From Dromaius novaehollandiae (lineage: Eukaryota; Chordata; Aves; Casuariiformes; Dromaiidae), in contig NC_088099.1 in assembly GCF_036370855.1 (NCBI RefSeq), positions 143,237,017 to 143,301,016 of the forward strand: 64,000 nucleotides of DNA, given 5' to 3'. Below are positions 55,413 through 64,000 of this stretch, piece after piece. The notes beneath the pieces were generated by a model. The model was not told the origin of the DNA. It ran no database searches and saw nothing but the letters and a program-made list of their open reading frames with translations. The first letter of the stretch is position 1, and each line of letters opens with the position of its first letter. Both the position numbers and the translations under genes were made by a program.

Positions 55413-55680
55413 GTGAGTCATGGAAAAATAGAACTGCTAGGGACCTCAAGAGGTCACTCAGTCCTTCCTTTTGACCGAAGGAGGATCAAGCATGCTTCTG
55501 TCACTTCTGAAATGATAATCCAGCCTATTCCTGACATGATAACCCAAACTACAGTGCTGGAATATGCAATCTCCCTCAGCAGTTTAGTCTAGTGCTTCAT
55601 CAGCCTCACAGTTCGCTGAGCTAACTCAAACCTTCTTTCATAAAACTAAAAGAACACCCTTTACTTCTTACTAACCAGGA
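55413..55680 (-). mobile_element. CR1 LINE 3' fragment, antisense
   Basis: On the + strand it reads like the complement of a CR1 3' end: gagtcatggaaaaatagaac, tagggacctcaagaggtcac, tcagtccttcc, then ctagtgcttcatcagcctca and accctttacttcttactaac. All landmarks are in the correct order but diverged. A further weak match (ctgatgtcctctctcactct) may extend it to about 55780. Confidence 0.7.
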
Positions 55681-56424
55681 ATTTAAAAAACATGCCTTAA
55701 AGTTAACTCATTGCCAGTGTCTCTTCTACATTTAAAGAATATTCTGATGTCCTCTCTCACTCTTGTCTTCTTTATGGTGACCTGCCTCAGTGGTCTTGCC
55801 TTTCCCTGCAGATCCTGGCTTCTAGATCCCTTACTGGAATCACAGAGGAAAAACCTTGATGTCCTAACTCTGGGTCTGATCCTAAGGGAGCACCTAGCAG
55901 CTTGGGTGCATTTTCTTCAAAATCTGTGATGTTAAAGGGAGGAAGGGCAGCTTCTAAAACCCCCTTTTAAAAACCTGTGTTGGGGTTGAAGGCATTTAGA
56001 CTGGTTTTTGAAAGCAGTTACCACCCTGCTGCTAGGCTTCTCGGTCACTGCTAACTCATGCCTTCTACTGCTGACTCAGTCACAGGTTCCTTCTAAATGG
56101 AATCGGATAAATATGCTACCTGTGAAAAACATCATGTCAGGTATTCTTCTGGAAGGATTCCTGAGGGAATCCCCCTGAAGGCGTTCTTCAGTTCCCATCC
56201 TCTGCAAGCTAATCACTTCTTTTAGTCTATGAACACACTCGTATTCTTCAAGAACAAGGTATATATGATTCCAGCTCAGTGTACTAAATTAGGCTAGTTT
56301 AACTCATATTTTTGCAATCTTCCTTAGTACAGAATGGAGACATTTAATTCACTTGGGCAAAATTAGATAGTCCTTATTCTGTCATCCTTCTGCCTTACAG
56401 CCACAAAAAAGACATAGGTCCCCA

Positions 56425-56570
56425 TGATAAACTTTTGTCAGCATAACTATGCTGGTTAGAGGTGTGAAGTGTGGGACCTGATATACAGAGCAAGGCTCCT
56501 TAGCATAGATGCACTTACAGTGACAAAGGTACTTCATTTGAGGAGTGTCTGCCTTTCCATCATAGCTGTA
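56425..56570. mobile_element. Ancient non-autonomous DNA-transposon (MITE)-like remnant
   Basis: The sequences ataaacttttgtcagcataa, ctatgctggttagaggtgtg and agcatagatgcacttacagt resemble, in order, a palindromic MITE family common in turtle and crocodilian genomes. Identified from memory only; the family name is not certain. Confidence 0.4.
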
Positions 56571-57385
56571 TCTAAAAAGCAGTATTCTAGCAGTATTTCT
56601 AAAGTTGGAAAGTGGTTGTTGCCGACAGTGCAATGCATTCCTGGTTGTGCAGGTCTACTATATTTCAGAAGAAAGTGTCTGGAGACCAGTCTCTGTTAAG
56701 GCTTAGCAGAAAGAATTACAACTTGAAAGCAAATTCTGGGAACATCCTGGGAACATTATTGTTTATTTTCAGACAACTAGATTTCCAATGACATTCATGT
56801 TGGGTATGGTACCTTGTTCCTTGGTATTTAGAACATTATTGACTATTAGATCACAGGGAAATCAGTTCGTTAGAGATATTCAGAAGAGTTTTAAAACAGC
56901 TTAGAAAGGTTTACATAATTTCTGCAATGGCAAATCATTTCCTTCTTCATTCCCTCAGTTTTCACACAAGATAAACTTCTGTTCCTGGTGTGCCTCTAAA
57001 GTACAGTCTAGAAGGTCAAAATTTCATAAAGCAGCGCATGACTGATAAACAAGCATTAGAACAAAAACACTTATGTAAACCTTAACTTCTGTCCACTGCC
57101 ATTTTTATCAAAATGCCTCTGACTGCAAGTGTCTGATCTGATTCCCATAGAGATGGATGCAGATATCCTTACTGAATTCAGCTGGAGGTGCAATGGATCG
57201 CCAATTATTTTTCTTTTCTTCCTCTTTTGCTTCAATCACTTTTTCTTGCAAAATAATGCCAACCGTGACAATTGCCATCACGCTATGGTGACAGCTGAGG
57301 GAAGTGCTGCTTGAGGAGGCAATGCTACATTCGATTTGCTAGCAGCTTCTGGAGCTGCCTCTCATGGAAACGCCACAGGTTCTGG

Positions 57386-57409
57386 GAACATGCATGTGAA
57401 CATGCATGG
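57386..57409. repeat. Tandem 12-bp duplication with ATGCAT cores
   Basis: gaacatgcatgt is followed directly by gaacatgcatgg. Each unit contains the palindrome atgcat. Confidence 0.8.
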
Positions 57410-60189
57410 TGGTGCTCCGTGGGGTGTGCCCTTCACAACCGCTTTGTTTCCTCCTTTGTGGGGGCACTATTAGAAATGCCATTCGCTGTGATGTGTTCAT
57501 CCTGGGTGAAGGTAATTAGAAACACTCAGCTTTAATTGTTTGTTTTGCAGTCCCTGTAGTTCTATTTTGATAAGACTTTGTCATGTAAATCCTAAATGAA
57601 GCTGAAGAAGTAGATTACTGCTTGTCATAGCTCCTGGGTAATGATTAAAGACAATACAATGTGAGATACAATCTCTGAGAGTGGGAGGCAACTCTGTGCT
57701 TTGCATTAAGTATTTACCTCATGCTTTTCAGGATTTTCCTGTATTATTATTTCTCTATATCCTCAGACTAATACTGCTCGTTCTTTGCTTTCCCATATCA
57801 TACTCCAAAGACTTCTCTAGGGACGGATGCAAGGGCAGAGGGTACAGGAGCTGAAGTGCAACACAGGTTGCACAGTGCCACATCGTTGGTCTCCGAGCTC
57901 ACACTGTCTGGGGGGCGGAGGAGGGGGGGTGCAGAGAGAATAGGGCTCCATCCAAAAGCCTTATGCCTCTTCTTTCTATTCTTCTCACTAAACCTCCAAC
58001 TTTTCCTCTTCCTTTTCAGGCACAGTTTGGGTGCCTGTGCAGTAAATGTGTGTTTTGCCTGCATATGGCCCAATCTGTATAAAAAATGGCTGCATATTCT
58101 CGAGCCCCTGGCTCTGTTTATTCTGCTTGTTTATAAACTTTAAGTGTTGTCTGAAGTGAAGCAGAGGAATGAGTTGCAGTTACAATTAATGCATAGGGAA
58201 CAGACCTAAGCAAGAATTTTCCCATAAAGTCAGACCAGCGTATGAACCCTTGATAATGGGTGTACACATGACAGCACCCTCAGAAACATCCCAAGTCTGG
58301 GGATCAAGATAGATTTCTCATATTTTCAAACTAAGCCAAAAATAAGGCTAATGCACAAGGCTTAGCCTTGACCTGGAAGGCCAGGATGCTGCCATTGTGC
58401 TTGGCTGCAGCTCTGGAGTCTGACAGCTAATGCAATGTACTTGCTCCCAGAGTGATCCTCTGTGTTATGCGCATGTTGCACTCGGCACCTCTCTTTAAAT
58501 CACTCAGTCACTTGCAGTACTGACCTTTAGCCAAAGTGATTTTTTTACATCAAAGAGCATAAATACTCATTTTCTCTTTTTTGGAGGGTGCTGCAATGAA
58601 CAGAGGAAAAAAAATGATAGGTATCAGGCACAAGAACATACATCAGCTCTCAACTGACAGCAGTACGTGCAATTTATACCTGTGTGGGGCCCACAGCCTA
58701 GGGCACTCCATGGCCACCTTCTTCTCCCAGCACTACTGAATAGCTCTCTGCCTGTGAGACAGCTCTGACCACCACTCGTTTCTTCCCTACTTACACGAAA
58801 AAGTTCTCCTATTCCCCTTCCCCACAGTGCAAATACAGTCCCTCACAAGACATATCTTCTTTACAGCCAGGAGCTGAGGACTTTCCTATCCAACATATGC
58901 TGTCCTGCCTGCCTCAGCAGGCACTGCCCTGGGAAGTGCGCTCTGACCCTGCAGTCTGCCTGTGCCTGGACACACTGCCATGTCCTCTGTCAGTTTTCCC
59001 CCTCTCAGCCTCATCCGGAGACCAAGTTCCACATCATGCAAGGTGTTGTTTAGTTACCTTCCCACCTCCCCAAGTCCAGAACTGAAAAACTGGTTCTTCG
59101 CTTTCACATGAATAGGGAATCATCAAGATTAACAACCCTTTACTGTTAGCATAGTTTCTTGCTCTTCCAGAAGATCAGTCCTAAAAGGAGGTAAAAAGAC
59201 AAGCAAGAAGGGAAATAAGGCCACATTCAGACAGCTTTTACTGTCAGACTAACTGTAAGCAGATGTATTGGCTTCACGCCGAACCTCTGTGAACCTCTGC
59301 TGCTTTCCTGGAAAGACAGAGTACACTGATCACTTAGAAAAAGACACCCTCTCTGAATGCAGTGCACGTCAAATTTGGCTTGAATGTCCCTCTGTTTCTG
59401 GGTAGCTACACTAGTAGATCATGATTTGCCTTCTCTGGTCTCTGAGCCTCTCCCCTAGCCTCCCTACTCCTTCCTCTCCTACTCTTACCTTGTCCATGTG
59501 TCTCTCTGTTTTGCTCTTTTCTACCTTCCTCCTGTTCACCTGCCCTCTCCAGCTTGATTTTTTCCTAGGTGATCTACCTTGAATAAACAGTTACTGAGGT
59601 CAAGGACCTGCTGTTGTTCCTGGTCAGGCAGAGCTACCCCTTTCAACCTACACATTCCCCAGTCCAACAATTTCCATAGTAAAAACTTCATTGTGTCAGT
59701 CACGATTTGTACTTTAGACACCAGGTCTCTAAATGCTTATACATGTGCAGCAAAAACTCTAGCTGAATAGGGAGAATGCTAATAGCATTTACATTTTATG
59801 CAGTAATCTTTCAAGAAATGCAACGTGACTTTTATGAACTTAGCTGCACCACTCACGTGCATGCGTTCAGAAGCCAGACACGATTCAGCTCTGTGATGGA
59901 AGGAAAAGGCAAGGGAGAGAGTTTAGAAAGGTGGGAAGGGAGGATTACCGCACAGCTGTGCTGCCGGCTCAGAAGATATTTCAGTGCTATGATAATGCTC
60001 TTGCAGGCTGAGGCCATTCCCTGCTGGAGCCTGGAAGGGCTGATTGCACAGCAGGGAGACCCCCTGTAACCAAGTGAAAGCAATGAAACTGCTGGGGGTT
60101 GTCGCACAAATAAAGTGTGTCACATAATGTGGGTAGAGCAGTGATTGATCCCTCTCCCTTTCCTCAAATTTGGAGGATAAGGGTGAGGA

Positions 60190-60690
60190 GAGCCTTCTTC
60201 GGAGATGCATGGGCTGGGCAGCACTATGGGCACGGGGCCCCTCAGACACGAGTGCGTTTGTCCTTGCTCCTTCCCCTTGCTGTGCTCCTGCAGCAGAGCA
60301 GGACCCCGCGGCTCCGTCCATGCCGGTAAACCAAAGGTGCTGAGGCACGTTCCCTCACCCCGAGGCCAGCCGGCACAGACAGGTCCGTCCTGCTAAACTC
60401 TCACCCGCCAAAACTGACAGATTGCATCCTGCCTGTCCATCAGGAATCGTCCCTGGCTTGTGCCAGCGCCCAGACCATGCCTGGAAATTGCGACGTGGCC
60501 AGCTGCCCTGCAGCAGCGCTGGGCAGGGACCGCCGCAGCCCCTCACCGCGCAGACGGGGTCTCGGTGCCGCAGAACTCCCTCGCGCTGCTTGGTGCCCTG
60601 GGCTGGACGCAGCCCGAGCCAGCGGCCTGCCGGGGCGGCGCGGCTCCCGGCTGAGGGGCCGAGCACTTTTCTTACCAGCGTTAGGCGAGA
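60190..60690. promoter_or_regulatory. GC/CpG-rich patch
   Basis: About 500 bp of raised GC with scattered CpGs (ccccgcggctccgtccatgc, cggggcggcgcggctcccgg). A weak CpG-island candidate inside AT-rich flanks. No splice-consistent coding sequence is seen. Confidence 0.35.
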
Positions 60691-62647
60691 GCATGCCTGT
60701 TCTTAACCAAGGCAGAGGTTACTCCCCATCTTTTACCAGGCCAGGGAAATAAAGTGAACAGTAATGACAGGAAGAGTGTTCAGTGTGGTAACAGCCCAAA
60801 AAGAAAGAGCCTAAGACTTTTCTAAATATTTGTTTGCTGGAGCTGGCAAGTGGTCTGAAGGAAAACAAGTCTTATATAACCCAGTCTGGGTAGGTGAAAG
60901 TTTTCTCATAGCCCTGTCCTAATGCAAATTAGTTGCAATTTACTTTACTTTCGACCTGGCAAACATAGCCAAACCAAAATAACTGTTATTAAAAGCAGAC
61001 CTTAAACATTAAGAAAAAAGTGTCATTTTCAAAATCTTTTCATTATGGCACTGCAGAAAATTACAGGCTATTTCATTAGCATATTTTAGGATTCTCTGAA
61101 ACACTCGATGTTAACCTGTTTTTCCCTTGCTGTGCTACCTTGTTCAGTTTATGTGATACACTTTCTATAGCACTTCTTCCTACACACTTCGGATTTACTC
61201 TCCTGGCATTGTAGAAATGATTATATGTATTTCTATGCTAACAGCCCACCACTGTGTAGCAGTACGATTACATAATGATGGATGACGGAGAGAAGTCTTA
61301 ATCACTACAGGAAAAAATCTTTTAACCGTTACCTGACTTGTAACAAGGAACAACGTTTTTAAAGCCCTTAAGTCATTTCCATCCTTTAAGCTCAAAATCT
61401 AATTTTAAATCTCCTGTCATCACATATGCGTCTTGATATTTTGTACACAAAGAAAAAAATAACGTTTATGCATCAGCTTTTAGTGGGAGAACTTAGAGAT
61501 CATTAATGGCCTTTAGAATGCAAATTTTGGCTCCCAGTCTCATTTCCTATTCTTTCTAAATTCTTAGGTCAAAACGAAGTCTTATTTCTCTTCAGAAACA
61601 CATACACACAGCAAGAGGCCATCTGTGGAAGTAGATTGTCCAGCCTACCCATATCCGAATAACAATTTCTCAGAAATATGCTGGAATAACTCCCTAGGTA
61701 AGCTTTTATTCCAAAATAGTGTTTATAGCAGTAGGTTATTACAGAATAGCTAAAACATAGCAGGGCAGTCATTCTGGCAATCAATTTCTCCTAACCGCAA
61801 GACCTAAAATACACTTCCTTCGTTATCCCTGTGTGATTTGTTATCTGTCTTAACATACAACCTCTCCCAAGGCAGACACCGCATCTTCTTCTGTATCTTG
61901 AACACACAACAGAAGTTTAAGAGGTAAAGAAATAATAATGTAACTGTAATAACCAGAATAGAAAGATATGTGGCTGCAATAAAAGTTGTGGTAGCAATAT
62001 TGGATTTTTGTGGTTTACAGTTCCAACTTTGACTTTCAGAAAGCGACATTTATATGCGTTCTGGGAATGTGATAATAATCTTGGTACTCCAAAGTAGTTT
62101 TCCAGTTTGAGGGATAATGTAAAACAAATTAATTTCAGTTCTTAGATTAAGCATCTTCCCTTCCCTAGATGGTAACTACTCAAAGCTATCATAATAAAAT
62201 TTAATGACTGCTGTGCTGTGTTTCAATTTTTTCTTTAGTTCATACATATTTGGTTGCTAGCATAAAACAACAGATTGGGTGGAACTTGGAAAAGTAAATC
62301 CAGAACTATTGATTGAAGATATTTCCATACAAAACTACTTCATAATGTTGACTGCTGCACGAACTTACAAATTAATTATAACTGTACTGTTTTAGCAAGA
62401 AAAGAACTTTCTCTGCATCTCTGTTTGCACAGATTCTATTTTTTCCCTCTTAAAATATTTACAGGAACATTTTCCATTAAGTATTTTCAGTGGATGCTGC
62501 CCAGGAAGCAAACTGCAGATTTGTGGAATGAACCCAGTGGGTATCAGCTCCAAATGCTATTGAATGTGCAATGCAGGATAAATGTAAAGAGGACTAATAG
62601 GCATATTACAGGCTGCAAATAGTGAGGCCATTTGGGACATTAGCATG

Positions 62648-63310
62648 CTATAGCCTCTGATCAGGCAATTGCTGCTGTTCAGACTCATCAAAATCTGGAG
62701 GACAGCAGCATGCTGTTAAAGGTGACAGGCAGTGACAAAAGTGACCTAACAAATTAGCCAGCTGAACTGTGTTAATAATCTGATGCTGCTTTCCAAGGGA
62801 CCCTTTTTTGCCGCACTCAGTACAATAAGCTATCAAAAAGACCATCATGAAATTGCAGCTCCATTTAGTCATGAAACGGAGATGTTCTGCCCTAGGGTGA
62901 ATGTCAGAGGTAATGTCCCTGGCCCAGGGACTCTGTGGAAATGTTCCCAGAGGAATGCAGAAATCAGGCTCTAACTGAAGGGCAGCACAGATACTAAATT
63001 GCACATTTGAGCGAACCCTACCCATTCTTTGTGCAGTCAGTTCAAGGCTCTTCCTGAAGTTATGTATCTGCATCATACCTGGGATATTTAGCCGTTGAAT
63101 ATATAAATAGCATCTTACTGAATGAGTGTTTGAAAATAAATTGGGTTCCTCCCTCTGAAGGTATGTTGTTCCTAGGAAACAGGAGCCAGACTTAAGTGAA
63201 GTTTTAGGACAACTCTGTGTATAGCTGCAGGAAATAACATACTTTGAGGCAGGCAGGAGCTCAGGTGAACAAACCTGGGTTTGTCCCTGATGCCTTTGTT
63301 GTGATCTCAT
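62648..63310 (-). other. Unassigned 220-codon open reading frame
   Basis: The longest open frame outside GC-rich DNA in this window, on the minus strand and uninterrupted from an ATG at 63310. The product is Cys- and Gln-rich near its end and I recognise no domain, signal peptide or family. There is no supporting promoter or splice pattern, so it is listed as an open frame and not as a gene. Confidence 0.2.
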
Positions 63311-63960
63311 TCATTGATGCAGAGAGCGATGCACAGAGATGTGTCATTAAAAAATGCTGGTGATGTGCCCTTGCGTGTCTCTGCAACTGTGTTCTTCAAT
63401 ATTGGACTTGCTGTCATTTCATCTTTTTAATGATGATTTTCTTTAGAGCTAATAAAACTCTGAATTTTACATTTCCAAAGATCACAGAAACATCTAGAAT
63501 TAATACAGTCAAGCTTTTAACACTTAACATCTTTGCTACAAAGAGCCACGCAGAAGTGACCCATATCTGCACTACAGAAAAGAGAAAGGTTGATGCGGCA
63601 GGACACCTTTTGAAGGGTTTGGCAGCTTGGTAGATGTGGAGACCAAGAGGACGAGATGGCTGAGCTTTGTAGCCCTCAGCAGCCATCCTACTGCAGTCAG
63701 GGACACGCGCCGAATTCCTGATCTTTGTAGGCTCGTTGGCTTCTCTCCACACAAGGACTGAGCGGCCACAGCAATCGGCTGGAGCCCTTGGCGTACGGGT
63801 GCCCACGCTCCTGCTCTTGGTGGGCACGTAACTATGGCAATCTAAAGGCTCCATACTGGCATGATTTATTTCTATCCGGGGTACCTGTTTGTTGGGGATG
63901 GGACTGAGCGCAGCATGGTTTCCATAGCAATCCTCCGGGCAGGGATCTGACGGGGAGCGC

Positions 63961-63979
63961 TGCTGCCGCTACGGCAGCA
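63961..63979. repeat. Small perfect hairpin
   Basis: tgctgccg, loop cta, cggcagca: an 8-bp stem with a 3-base loop near the right end of the window. Probably incidental. Confidence 0.6.
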
Positions 63980-64000
63980 TGTCCCTATATACCCAATTAC

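Larger units (their letters stand above)
49501..64000. other. Distal intergenic region
   Basis: Mostly AT-rich DNA without recognisable exons. It contains the 42-bp palindrome (50798-50839), a CR1 remnant (55413-55680), a DNA-transposon-like remnant (56425-56570), a pyrimidine-rich stretch (about 59440-59552), a GC-rich patch (60190-60690) and an unexplained 220-codon reverse ORF (62648-63310). By human synteny NCALD would be the next gene, but no neurocalcin coding exon is present. Confidence 0.6.

Noticed and set aside
49501..64000. Neurocalcin delta (NCALD) coding exons, expected by human synteny
   Set aside because: No EF-hand sequence or neurocalcin N-terminus appears in any frame, so coding NCALD must lie beyond the window.

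Overview
The window is vertebrate nuclear DNA, most likely from a bird or another sauropsid. The evidence is spliced genes with GT-AG introns, two decayed CR1-LINE 3' ends, several ancient MIR/CORE-SINE-like copies, and no primate- or rodent-type Alu, B1 or L1. Moderate introns and sparse repeats favour a bird over a turtle or crocodilian, but the sequence does not prove the species. Both genes read left to right on the + strand.

Positions 1-13.9 kb hold the 3' end of UBR5, a giant HECT E3 ubiquitin ligase. Fifteen coding exons join in frame with consensus splice sites and give the last 702 residues and the stop codon. They cover the MLLE (PABC) domain, an Arg/Glu/Asp dipeptide region and the whole HECT catalytic part, with the active-site Cys codon at 12862-12864. 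A 3' UTR with two AATAAA signals follows. The 5' two thirds of the gene lie before the window.

Positions 13.9-20.1 kb are intergenic and AT-rich, with two small isolated GC-rich patches. At 20.1-20.8 kb is a dense CpG island. It is the promoter and first exon of RRM2B, the p53-inducible small subunit of ribonucleotide reductase (p53R2). Nine coding exons (20465-37073) give a 353-residue protein with every di-iron ligand and the radical tyrosine. A 3' UTR of about 2.1 kb ends near AATAAA signals at 39178 and 39246. Intron 1, where the human gene carries its p53 response element, contains an 18/20 match to the p53 consensus at 21784-21804.

Positions 39.3-64 kb contain no gene that I can recognise. 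About 39.4-49 kb is GC-rich, with CpG-island-like patches at 41.75-41.96 and 46.3-47.2 kb. From about 49.5 to 60 kb the DNA is AT-rich and holds a CR1 remnant and a DNA-transposon-like remnant. A third GC patch lies at 60.2-60.7 kb. In human the order is UBR5-RRM2B-NCALD, all on one strand, so this stretch could hold non-coding 5' exons or enhancers of NCALD; no neurocalcin coding sequence is present. A perfect 42-bp palindrome lies at 50798-50839.

I found no convincing new biological system. The best leads are the possible p53 element, the 42-bp palindrome, the 35-T splice acceptor in UBR5, an unexplained 220-codon reverse-strand ORF near the right end, and the possible unannotated promoter at 46.3-47.2 kb.
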